A stretch of 64,000 nucleotides of DNA from Chytridium lagenaria. Lineage: Eukaryota > Chytridiomycota > Chytridiomycetes > Chytridiales > Chytridiaceae. Position numbers and translations under genes: made by a program. The notes below the pieces were generated by a model that searched no databases, had not been told where the DNA came from, and saw nothing but the letters and a program-made list of their open reading frames with translations. The stretch is from the NCBI GenBank assembly GCA_025449115.1, contig JAHLKC010000105.1, positions 62,001 through 126,000 of the forward strand, written 5' to 3'. How positions within the stretch are numbered: position 1 is the stretch's first letter; each line of letters starts with the position of its first letter. This document shows, piece by piece, positions 47,281 through 57,353 of the stretch.

Positions 47281-50146
47281 GCGTTCCTTGTGAGTTTCCC
47301 TCTTTGGCCCTCCATGGTTCAAGCCTTGACCACCATGGAGAGAGAAATCACTATGTCGCGCCATGCTCATCCTTGGACGTTCTCCAAGTCTGCAGGTGGC
47401 TGCAACTCCTCTTTTCCTGAGGCAAGGATTTTGTTTGCTGTACAGCTTAACTGTTCCCAACAAGTTCTACTATGATAAAAAGGAAAAACTAACGAAAAAC
47501 GATAACAAAAGAACCTAGGTCGGGGATCACACATACCTAGGTGGAAAGTGCTCGAGGAGGGAGTCCGTCCACGCTCCTAGGAGTTTACCAAGCCTCAAAA
47601 TCGCCGCAGTAAGCCGTTTTAACATGTTCTAATCTGATCTCATCTACCTAGGGCCCTGCTTATGTCGCTCTCCCACTCACAGGCAGCTAGATAGCCTGTC
47701 ATAGCCATCGAGAATAGAACAGAGGTGGTTATACTACCCAAACCTTTGAAGGAATCATGCCACAGAGGCGTCTATCCAGGGCTCAAGCCTTCTTAGACTC
47801 ATGTCTTGGTTCAAGGTGTAGTCTCCCCCGGCGCGCGCTTGCCTGAGCGCCCGCTGGTAAAACTCATAACAACAATATTGAATATTCAAACAGAAAGTGA
47901 TAGCACTGGCCCAAGGCGGCCAGGCCTGGGGTGTGTAGTGGTCTAGTCCAGGTCTTCAGAGGTGACGTAAATCTATTCAACTTTCTTCTTCTTTATTATA
48001 AACACCAAAAACACACATAAACAACAACTATCAACATAGGGGAACAACAAACAACACACATCTCGACCACGCGCACTGACGCAGTGGCCGCCGTTCATAA
48101 TAAAAACCTCCGACTAACTCATATGCGGAAAAGTATAAATCCGCGGGAGGAAAACAACAGAACGGGGGATGAAGGAAACATAAACTAAGCACAACGACTA
48201 TAATAAATATGACGCGTTTATGCCTCTTGGTGAGGTTATATAATAACTTCACATCCTCCGCCTCTTTTCTTCTGTTCCCCACCCAGGTTCCCTTACCCAC
48301 CGCCCTTCTTTTCTTTTTACTAATTCTTCTCCCCTTTCTTTATTATTTATCCGTTTGTTCATTACATTTTCACCTGCCCTTTTTCTCTCATGTCTCGCAT
48401 CAGGCTCCTTTTAGCCCGCCAGCGAGTCCTATTTCTCCAGAGTGTAATCTTCTCTTGACCCATCCCTCCCTACCTAGCTTCGACTAGGGGGTAGGGGAGA
48501 AGAGTAAAGGAGTTGCTCCAGCAGAGCAAGTCCACAGAGCACCTAGGGACAGGATGTACTCCTGAATCTAAGTGATGTTGTTGTTGTTTAGTGATGGTGT
48601 GGGTGAGTGATCGCGAGATTCTGCTTAATAAAGGGAGAAGGGAACGTGTTTAGTATCTTCTATGTCGACTTACCTTGCTTATAAACCAATATGAGCACCA
48701 GATCGTCTCCTGGCATCGGGGAGGGCTGAAAGCCTCCTTGCCTTCCTGCTATGGCACCTTTTGGAACGTGATGATCTCGTTGCCTCACGAGCTGGCACAG
48801 GGTAACCTCACTCATCACCTGCCTGCAGCGTCGATCACTCGCTTGGGGATCATCAGAGGTGGAATGTAACCGACCAAGCCTAAGCTAAAGGACACTGACA
48901 ATGAGGAGGACCCTTGGGCTCCCATCGCAGCGTTCTGCTTCAAACAGCTGGATTGCGGCTTCACCAGGTGGCAGGGGTAGAGGGGTGGGCTGCCATCCAA
49001 GAAGGAGTGAATGGAGATCACGGCGAGGCCACGCGCTTGAGATAGAGGATGGGGGATCAACTCAATATCAACTACTTAATTCAACATGTACAAATTAAAT
49101 CAAGAAATCTTCATATTAAAGTAATACACAAAATACAAATAAATAATAGACATAACATATGCACACACACATAAACGGCACATATGCGCGCCACCTCCTT
49201 CAATAAAAACCCTATAACGTGGGGAAAAAGTATATATAAAAAACCCAGAGGGAAAAGAAGGGAGGATTCAATATGACGCGTAAATATACGCGTCGACGCG
49301 GGATATAACGGAACTCATCGGACTTAGACAAAATGTCCTTATGAGCCATAGGCCATGTGAACAATGTAATTCTTCACAAGAGCTGAGTAATCGAGATAAT
49401 AGGCACATTTTTAACAAACTTACCTAATCTGGATGATTTGTCTTATTCATTCAGTTTTGACAAGTTACTTAATGAGAACCAGAGAATCAGTTGGATATCG
49501 ACAGGCTCACCAAGCCGGGTTACCAACAGTGTTGCCATCTCGAATTTTTAATCTGATCATTGCCGCGAAATTATCCTACTCATCCGCAGGTATTTAGATA
49601 AGCTGGGCATTTATTGGTGGGCCTGGAAACTTACGTCGTTTGCGTATTATTATTTTTTTTTTCACCTGGACTCTAGCTAAGATCCATGGGCTGCCGCCGA
49701 ATTATGGGCTTAAAATGCTACATAGTCGTCGTTAATACTTTAGCACGGTGCCTGTTCTTTTGGCGTGCAAGTAGGGTAACTCGAATGCTGTCGCAAAGTA
49801 GGTATCTTCTCAAGTTTCCATGGCAAACACGTGCCTCGCTCACTATCTTTTTTAATTTTGGGTAAAGGTCCTTAAAGCTTTGAATATAATGTAATGACGG
49901 ACCAATTTCCTTCATCATATTCGCCCAATGGTCTTTTTTTCAAAATCTTATTTTTGCATCTGTTGCAGCTTTTGGGGACTTCACCTCCACAGTACTTTAC
50001 TAGAGCATTAAACAATGTTTTGACACCTCCAGAGGACTGTCTAGAGTATCTACATTGTCTTTTAATATACAAGACACACGCACGCCGCCAGCAGGAGCGC
50101 AACCACTTTCTATAATCTACTTATGTACATGGGCTATCTACAAAAA
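47281..50146. other. Unassigned, repeat-like noncoding DNA
   Basis: Nearly 3 kb without recognised protein. Two stretches look paralogous: about 48.04-48.22 kb and about 49.15-49.31 kb. They share an ATAAAAACC, GGAAAA.GTATA, GGGAGGA and AATATGACGCG order, which suggests duplicated ends or promoters of an unknown element. A 12-bp match (ctagggggtagg) to the Helitron 3' end occurs at 48,485 but without the hairpin. CCTAGG palindromes occur near 47.51-47.58 kb. Confidence 0.4.
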
Positions 50147-50158
50147 TTTTAAACTTTG
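50147..50158. repeat. Target-site duplication, left copy
   Basis: ttttaaactttg, identical to 55851-55862. It sits directly beside the poly(T) that represents the poly(A) tail of the minus-strand LINE. Confidence 0.85.
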
Positions 50159-50610
50159 TTTTTTTTTTTTTTTTTTTTTGTTTGTATAGTATTTATTTTG
50201 GGGGTAACATGTAAATAAAAACATAAAGAGATTACTTAAAAGAAAAACCAAAATAAACCCAGCCTTATTGCCCGTTACAGGCGGGGCAATTGTGTCATCC
50301 TCCCGCAGTCTGGGGGAACATAAAGTGAGAGGTGTGGTTGGATACATGGGTTTGGGGTGGGGATAACGGCCTTAGTCAGAGGGCGGGGATAGGCTAGCGG
50401 TAGAGGATCCAAAACGCTGCGGGGTTTGGGTATGAGCGGGACTCCATCTACACAAGTAGTAATCAACTGACCATAACGAGGTGCGTCATGATCCAAGGAA
50501 TGAGAAGAAAGTGTGTTCAGTGGGAAAAAACAGCAGAGGGAAAGGAGGTAAAAAGGTGTTGGTGGGTTAACATAAGATGGGGTGAAAAATTAAGTAAATA
50601 TAAAAGTTTG

Positions 50611-53600
50611 TCAGCTGTCAAGGAGAGTGAGGTGGGTGTGGCATTGGTGTTCGCTGTGGTTAATTCTCGTCGTCTGCTCCAGAGCGGCGCCAGTGGAAGA
50701 GTTTGCACAGACGTCATTCATGGCTCTGGTTGCTGCAGTCCACAGAGGTGAGGTCTTTGTATCGATTGCTGTGCATCTTGTATGCCATGCGTCCATGGCG
50801 GCGGGGGTGGGTTCAGTGGGTTTTGGTGGGTATGTTTGGATGTCGTCTAAGATGTCAAGCAGATGATCAATGTCGACGATGCCTTCGTGGTCATTGGGTT
50901 CCCAACCATCCGGTCTAGCTCCTTCGACCAGCTCAGGTATCCAGAGGTACGCTCCTGAACATTCATTGGCGTGTTGTCGATTAACCTCTTTAGTGACGCC
51001 GATGGTGGTGAGGCATCGACGGCACTCTCGGTATGGGTGACCCGGGAGGTTTCCCAGTCTCCAGAGTAGCATCCGTCTGCGGTTGACTCGAGTGACGGTG
51101 GGGAGTCTAGCAGACAATATGGCGGAAGGGCGGTCGCGCAGTGTGAATGCCATGGCAAGTTGTTGGTTGAGCTTGCGGTGATCGCGGGAGGCCCCCAGGA
51201 GTCGGTAGTCTTCTGCGAGGCTCATCATTCCCGGGGAGTTGTTGGCGGCGGGTATGGACAGGTTGAGTGCGAGGTCCCAGGTATCGAAGGTGATGGGGTG
51301 GTCTTCTTTGCGCTTTCTCATTCGTTTCCAAAGTGCTGTGTCCTCGACGGGGTGTAGTAGCCCTGCTTCTTCTTCAATGGCGAATATGGATGAAGACAGG
51401 AAGCTCTCGTCGTCTTGCCGGTCTCGCCACTTTGCCCGGGTGCGGGTAGCGAGTAGGAAGTTGCGGGTGGTGAGGAGTGGCAGATTGGTGAGTCTTCGGA
51501 TGGCCCGTTGGGATGTCCCTCCTGAGACCCCGAGTCCTATGCATAGCGCTTTGTATTGGAAGGCCTCCAGTTTGGCGATGGTGGTTTTGTCGTATATGGT
51601 GATTTGGAAGCCGTATTCAAGGATAGGTCTAATGAAAACTTTGTAGATCCACATGACGGTCTTGCCCGAGAAACCCTTGCCATTAAATCCGAGTCTGCGG
51701 AGTTCAGCTAGTTTAGCGTGGCCTTTGGTGAGTCGATGTTGCATTTGTTCTGTCATGTCGATCCTGCTGATCTGAAGCAGAAGCGAGGTACTTGAAGAGT
51801 TCGGTAAAGGTGATGGGTTGGCCGTAGAAGTGTGAGGATGTCCTTCTCGGCTGCTGTGGGCGTCTTCCGGGGGGATGACTTCGGTCTTTTTCTGGGGCGA
51901 ATTTGAAGTGGAGTGTGATACTGGCCGTTGCAAGAAACTCCAATCTCCGCCAATTCCGCCGCCGATGCTGCGATGATTGCGATTGTCGTCGGCGTAAATG
52001 ACGATTCGGTTCCCGAATCTTGTGACGAAGGCGCGTGTGAGGGAGTCGATGAATATGGAGTACAGTATGGGGCTAAGAACGGATCCTTGGATCAGTCCCC
52101 GCGCCAGCCAGTACGCTGTGCTTGTTTTACCGTTGATGACGACCTTGGCCATGCAGCGATCGAACATGTGTTGCAGGATTTTAATTAGTGCTGGTTGGAA
52201 ACCGCGCCGGTGTAGCTCTTCCCAGAGTAGTGTTCGGTCGACCGAATCATACGCTGCTTTGATATCAAGGAAACAAAGCCAGTGACCTCCCCCTTTGCTT
52301 GTGGAGCTGGCGATTAGTGCTTGTAGTACTGCAGCTTGATCGGCTGTCCCTCTTTTGGCGCGGAAACCTCCCTGGGCCGGGTGGATGCCGTTGCCGTGTG
52401 TCGGTGATTCCAGGTGAGGGTGAATTATGCGTTCATATACCTTTCTGATGACCTGAGACAAGGAATAGGCCGGTGTTTATCGACCTCATGCGGTTTCCCT
52501 TTCCCCACTTTCCAGATGGGGTGGACCAGCATGTCGTTCCATTCTGTTGGTGTGATGCCGACCTTTGCTATTGCGTTGATAATGATGAGGAACCACCTCG
52601 CCACTGTCTCAGCAATGGGTTTAAGGAGTTCTGAACGTATTCCATCCGACCCCGCTGCCTTCCCCGTTGGTGTTCTTTTGATTGCCGCTGTGATTTCTTC
52701 TACGGAGTGTGCGGTGAATGGTGCGGTCGAGGTTCTGGTATGATGTTGAGGTCTGGGGGGAGCGTAGGTGCTTGGGGGGGCCGGGTTTGCCGAGACCTTC
52801 TGGAAATGTTCGCGGACCGCGTTGAGTGTGTCTGCGTGTCCTTTAAGGTTAGTAGCACTTTGCCTTCGGTTTCGACGGCGAAGAGTTTCCGCCAAGAATT
52901 TCGTCGCGTCGCCGTGGTAGTGTGTGTAGTGGTCTCTGTCCAATCTTCGTATCCTTCATTTTGTTTTTTTTTCATGGTCTTCTTATATGCCTTTTTGGCT
53001 TTTGCCAGTCGCCTTCTCGTTTCCTGGAATAGAGGTGTGCCAGGTTGCGTGTTGTCGAGTTGTACTTGGAGCTCCCGTCGCTCCCCCGCTAATTGGCGCA
53101 CCTCTGCATCCCAGGTCGAACAGGTCGCTGCTTTAAATTTCTTTATCTTTTTTGTTCCTATTATCTCTAGTGCTAACCCATCAATAGCCGCTTTCATGAC
53201 CCCAAGAGCGCCGTCGAGGTATTCTGCGCAGGTATCGTCTGAGTGGTGTACCCTGCCTCCACATCATCGATGAGATCCTGGAGGGTTTCCTGTATCTCGG
53301 TTGCAACTGGGGCTGCTATCTCTGCTGCTCGTGCTTTGTACGTTGCCAGCGTACTAGGCTCGAGGAGTTTTTCTAGTCGGTATGTGTATATATCCGGTGC
53401 TATTTCGTCGTTGTTGATGTTTGTAGGAATCTCCACGTCGACCCATATGGTGCGATGCAGCACCCCCACCAGGGCTGTTTGATCTACGTGGACCTTGCTG
53501 GTGTGTGGCCGTAGATCCTCTGTGACTGCCATCAGGTCAATCACCGATGTGCGGCCGTTATTGTTGTAGGTCCACTTGTTGGCGTGTGGCCCATGTTTGA

Positions 53601-54330
53601 TGAATCGCATACGTTAGTGTCGAGTGCATTCATCAGGGAGTTCCGTCGCCAAAGTGGGGAGACTGCAGTGTCGCCGAACGTGGCCCCAAACCGTGTATTG
53701 AAGTCGCCCATGATCAGTACTGGGGAGGGGGTGTTTCGGAAATTGGAATGTCTGTTGATTGAGAGTAGTGCGCGTGTGACTCGAGCTGCTTTTTGTTGTC
53801 GGGGATAGGTAGAAGACGCCTATATTAATGACGTCCTTGAATCGGAACCATAGGTAATTCGCTTTTGCTGTCTGTTTCTAGTAATCTGAAGTCCTCTGCC
53901 GTCGTTTTTTTAGGGTTACGCATGATGGCTATGCCACTACGTTTTTTTGTTGCCAGGGGGTGTTGGGAGTCCTGGTCGAGTACCAGTAGCTCATTGTGTG
54001 GGTGGAAGTTTTGAGCCAGGTATGGCTAGTGTTTCTTGTATCGCGAGGAAGTGTAGTTTTTTGGCCACTAACAATTCGCGGCATTCATGTATGGAGGTTG
54101 CCAGTCCTCCTACATTTAGTGATGCCACGGTAATTTTTGTTGCGGTTGTCGTTCATTGGGCTTCGGGGCGTTTCGGCCCGTTGTTCTTGTTCGGTGTGTG
54201 GTTGGTGAGGTGTGCACGTACTTCTTCACGGAATTGGTTGCGGTATTCCTGGGTAGACTGAGTAGGTAGGCGATAACAGTTGCGACATCAGAGGCTTGTG
54301 CAGCCTCTCTGCTGATACTCTTAATGTAGT
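50611..54330 (-). pseudogene. LINE ORF2: AP endonuclease plus reverse transcriptase, frameshifted
   Basis: The N-terminal endonuclease starts ITVASLNVGGLATS with LAIQE close behind. Later parts in other frames read NNNGRTSVIDLMAVTEDL, WVDVEIPTNINNDE, and the pre-RT region EDWTETTTHTTTATRRNSWR. RT motifs: TPTGKAAGSDGIRSELLKPI, GFRAKRGTADQAAVLQALI, LCFLDIKAAYDSVDRTLLWE, RGLIQGSVLSPILYSIFIDS and VIYADDN (catalytic ADD). The C-terminal part (MLLWRLGNLPGHPYRECRRC) ends HTHLTLLDS. At least four frame changes (about 53.6, 53.2, 52.9 and 52.46 kb) plus one after YADDN make it nonfunctional. By family knowledge the enzyme nicks target DNA and primes cDNA synthesis from the element's RNA. Confidence 0.82.
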
Positions 54331-54333
54331 ATT

Positions 54334-55737
54334 TCATATGTTCTTCTTTCTCCTGTGTTGGTCGGGGTGTAGTAGGTCTTCTGTAATAACTTTCAGACCT
54401 ATGTGTCTGAAGTATGTTTGAAGAACCTCCGCCTCTTTGCCGTCTTCCGTGGTGTGGACGAGAAATTCAGTGAGTCTGCCGTGTCGACGGATGGCGCCAA
54501 ATGTTTTCCTTTCAAGGTGAGTGACCCGAGCAAGTGATTTACGAGCTTCTGACGGGGCCATAGGAGTGAAGTTTTCAACGCGTACAGGTATCATTCTTCG
54601 TACTTTGTCGCGTAAGATTGAATTTTGGATTTCTTCTTGTGCCTCTATGTTGAGGGGTGCCCTGGTGGCGGCAGAGGTCTTTTTTCCAAGAAATTGGTTG
54701 GTGACCGGGTTGCGTCTGGTGGACATTAGCGTTTGGTAGGCGGCGGCCTGTTCCGTCTCAGCTAATTTGGCAATATCTAGCAGTGCTTGCCCGACTTTGG
54801 TTGGAGGCCGTCTTGAAGCCGTGGCAGCATACGTGTATCCGGTACCTTTTTCCCCAGGCTGTCGTGCAGTCTGATTGTTGGCGAGTTCGGCTGATGTGGC
54901 CTTGGCTGAGTGGAAATCCTGGGCCAGCTGCTTGAAACCACGAACGAGTTGGGTGTTGTGCTCCCGCAGTCCGATGATTAGCGCCTCTTGGGTGTTAATA
55001 ATCTTCTGGACTTCCTTGAAGGGCAGCGTGTCTGTTGGGGTTCTGAGCAGGTTGGCGATGGCGACTGCGGATGCACGTTCAAGCGCGGCGATGTCGACTT
55101 TAGAGGTTGGGGGTTTCCTATGGTGGGGTGTTGAGAACATGTGTCGGAAGACGGTTTTTAGTTCTGGTGGTGGTGGCGTCTTGGCTTTGCCTATGCAGAC
55201 CATCCAGAGTTGTGCGGCTGTCAATCGACCAGGGCAGGGGGTGTCTCTGTCCATGTCCGATTTCTGGACAGTTCTGCATTTTGACCTCCCATCGGGCCCC
55301 ATGACCTCCCACTGTGTGGTGGATCGGCCATCGCAGTGGTGGCATTGGATCAGCGGTCCCATCATCGTCAGGAGTAGGGTCAGGATCTTGGGGGTGGCGT
55401 GTGCAGGTGGCATGTCGTTCACGAGGTTACGGAGTGCAGTGGCTGTTGGGGCGTCCTTAAGTTTGTTTAGGATGGCTAGTTCTCTGCTGATTGCGTCAGG
55501 CTGGGGTTTGGGCCTCTGGGTGGTGGGGTCTACAAGGCGTCCGTTCTCGAAGCGTATCTCGTCCCATGAGGCGTCGTGTTCGGCTGTGTGTGAGCGACCA
55601 TGGTCTTCTTCATCATCGACCGACATTTTGTTGACGTTCTCAGCTTGTTGGTGTTCTGTGTCGTTGATCTCCTTGAGCTTGAGGAGCTTGGACTGGTTTT
55701 CAGGTATGTTTGGGTCTTGGGACAGTTGTCTCTTCAT
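54334..55737 (-). CDS. LINE ORF1 protein
   Basis: 467 codons, uninterrupted, MKRQLSQDPNIPENQSK to DQHRRKKNI. Contains the Cys/His cluster IQCHHCDGRSTTQWEV ... CRTVQKSD ... PCPGRLTAAQLW, a heptad-like region (ALIIGLREHNTQLVRGFKQL), and a C-terminal domain (VRRMIPVRVENFTPMAPSEA, FGAIRRHGRLTEFLVHT). That C-terminal domain could bind RNA as in other LINE ORF1 proteins. The stop is followed closely by ORF2. Role inferred from position. Confidence 0.75.
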   Translation of the reverse strand: MKRQLSQDPNIPENQSKLLKLKEINDTEHQQAENVNKMSVDDEEDHGRSHTAEHDASWDEIRFENGRLVDPTTQRPKPQPDAISRELAILNKLKDAPTATALRNLVNDMPPAHATPKILTLLLTMMGPLIQCHHCDGRSTTQWEVMGPDGRSKCRTVQKSDMDRDTPCPGRLTAAQLWMVCIGKAKTPPPPELKTVFRHMFSTPHHRKPPTSKVDIAALERASAVAIANLLRTPTDTLPFKEVQKIINTQEALIIGLREHNTQLVRGFKQLAQDFHSAKATSAELANNQTARQPGEKGTGYTYAATASRRPPTKVGQALLDIAKLAETEQAAAYQTLMSTRRNPVTNQFLGKKTSAATRAPLNIEAQEEIQNSILRDKVRRMIPVRVENFTPMAPSEARKSLARVTHLERKTFGAIRRHGRLTEFLVHTTEDGKEAEVLQTYFRHIGLKVITEDLLHPDQHRRKKNI

Positions 55738-55850
55738 TATCTTGACTAACGTCTCTCCTCTTTCAGGCTCGACCCCGACTCCCTTGGGGTGTTGGGGGGT
55801 GGAGTGCTGCTCTGACCTGGCAATTTTTCCATCAGGCAGAGTTTTTTTTT

Positions 55851-55862
55851 TTTTAAACTTTG
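55851..55862. repeat. Target-site duplication, right copy
   Basis: ttttaaactttg, partner of 50147-50158, adjoining the 5' end of the LINE. The T run just before it blurs the exact LINE boundary by a few bases. Confidence 0.8.
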
Positions 55863-56071
55863 TAAAAGGTGTAATTGGGAAGGTTTGATATACATAAGGA
55901 ACGGAGCGAGGATCGAATCTTCCATTTTTTTTTTTTTTTTTTTTTTTTGGTAACCAAAAACAATTAAAATTTCAACTTCATGGTATGGTGAAGTTAAACT
56001 TCTCCGAACGCGAATTCTGGAACGTGACCATCTCAATTGTTTTCATAGTTACTTACCCTCTTATAAATAGA

Positions 56072-56096
56072 CTAGGGGGTAGGCCCGCCTTCGGCG
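56072..56096 (-). other. Helitron 3' terminus with hairpin
   Basis: On the minus strand: a stem-loop CGCCGAAGGCG, then GGGCCTACCCC and the terminal CTAG. The stem is short (4 GC pairs, 3-base loop) but lies at the canonical distance, about 10 nt, from the end. Such hairpins act as the stop signal for rolling-circle transposition. Confidence 0.7.
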
Positions 56097-56198
56097 AGAT
56101 TTTTTTTTGGACGAATTTTGCAAAAGCAATGATGAATTATATTTCAATTTTTCAATATATATTACAGCGATTTGCATACGGCATGGCTAGTAGATGGT

Positions 56199-57180
56199 TC
56201 AAAAGTCCGAATCATCATCCAAAGCTCCTCGGAAGTCTCCAGTAGCTAAAAGGAAGCAATGGGTGGTGAGATTGATGTAGAGGTTTGTTTCACCAGTCCG
56301 GGACGATTTTCCTCTTTTCATTGTCACAGGAACCATCAGAAGATTACCCTCTCGTGGAGTAACCGCAATGGTGTTCTTGGTCAGAGCAGTTGGTTTGACG
56401 TAGAAGTTTGAAGTGGTCGCATCATAGACTGGGACTGTTTGGTTAGTTTTGTTTTGGTTTTTGCTTACATGGTATTTGTTGTCCGGTTCGGTTTTTTGAA
56501 AATGTAGTCATAGTGATTCCGTAATCACTCATTCTGATTTCTGGTGAGTTCGTTTTTTCGCAGATTGTTCTGAATATGTCTAAGTGCCCCGTGGTTGGCT
56601 GAAGAGCGATCAGGTATCTGTCGCCTTGTCCTCGGTTGAAATCTCCTTTGAGTTCCACTTTGAGGGCTGCACACCAATTATATAAAAGGTGAGGTCTTTG
56701 TTTGATATCATCACATTGTTGTTCGACACGGTGGCAGAATAGTGGAGGATAGGATGGATACGGTTTCAGGATTGGTATTTTGGAGGATCAGGAGTTTTTC
56801 TGTAAGGGAGTGAAGTAGGGATACGTTGAGACCAGCGGCGGAGGTTCAGGTGGAAGGGGATTTTTGATGATTTTGCGCTTCATCAATTCCACGGTTTCTA
56901 TTTTCGGTTTTTTGTTTGCTTTGTCTATAGTGCCAACTTCCGTTCTTTTTCGTTTTGGTTCCAAAGTTTGTTGGGATGTTGAAGATTCCAAGGGGTTATC
57001 TGCAGCAGTTGCGTTGGGAGAGTGTGGGTTTTCTGAATCAGGTGTTTGGAGGTTCATGGATTTGAGGTCGTTGGGCTGAGGAACGGAAGTTTCACTATCC
57101 ATTTTATTTTTTTTTGGGTGGAGAATTTCTTCGATGGTTCCCTTTTTTCTTCTTTTATGTTCGAAGTTCGTGTCTCCCAT
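56199..57180 (-). CDS. Helitron-borne accessory gene, unrecognised
   Basis: Lies inside the Helitron between the helicase and the 3' hairpin, same strand. The N-terminal part (57180-56788) is disordered and basic: MGDTNFEHKRRKKGTIEEIL, NLQTPDSENPHSP, KKPKIETVELMKRKI. The C-terminal part reads CAALKVELKGDFNRGQGDRY, LIALQPTTGHLDIFRTICEK and SDYGITMTTFSKNRTGQQIP. A 34-bp intron (56435-56468; GTAAGC...CTAAC...CAG) joins this in frame to PVYDATTSNFYVKPTALTKN, REGNLLMVPVTMKRGKSSRT and NLYINLTTHCFLLATGDF, ending DDDSDF at 56199. The beta-rich look and the setting suggest a nucleic-acid-binding accessory protein, which is inference only. The join between the two parts near 56.66-56.79 kb is unresolved. 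Confidence 0.5.
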
Positions 57181-57353
57181 TGTTCCCTTTTTTTATATGT
57201 CTTTGTATTCCGTTTTGTATATAATTAGTCTCTCTATAATTTTTGTTATCTTCTCAAGTTTTTTCGTAATGGTTTATTTCCTTTGTTCCTATATTCTATT
57301 CTCTTTTTTTTATTTTATTTTACATTAAATTGGTTTTAAAGTATGGTCTTTAT

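Larger units (their letters stand above)
50159..55850 (-). mobile_element. Non-LTR retrotransposon (LINE) with ORF1 and APE/RT ORF2
   Basis: A 5.7-kb minus-strand element. The 3' end is a 21-nt A tail (T run 50159-50179), and both sides carry the 12-bp duplication ttttaaactttg. Coding order: ORF1 (55737-54334), then ORF2 with endonuclease and reverse transcriptase. The 5' UTR is short, about 110 bp. No RNase H was seen after the RT. The tail of ORF2 instead carries a CCHC-like motif (CRRCLTTIGVTKE ... HANEC). ORF2 is broken by several frameshifts, so this copy is inactive, though it is full length. The clade cannot be fixed without a tree. Confidence 0.87.

Noticed and set aside
48480..48500. 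A ctagggggtagg match to the Helitron 3' end
   Set aside because: Only 12 bases match; the following sequence has no GC hairpin and no paired 5' TC end was found nearby.
54875..55888. Plus-strand open frame of 337 codons
   Set aside because: Antisense of LINE ORF1; its composition and lack of any motif mark it as a shadow.
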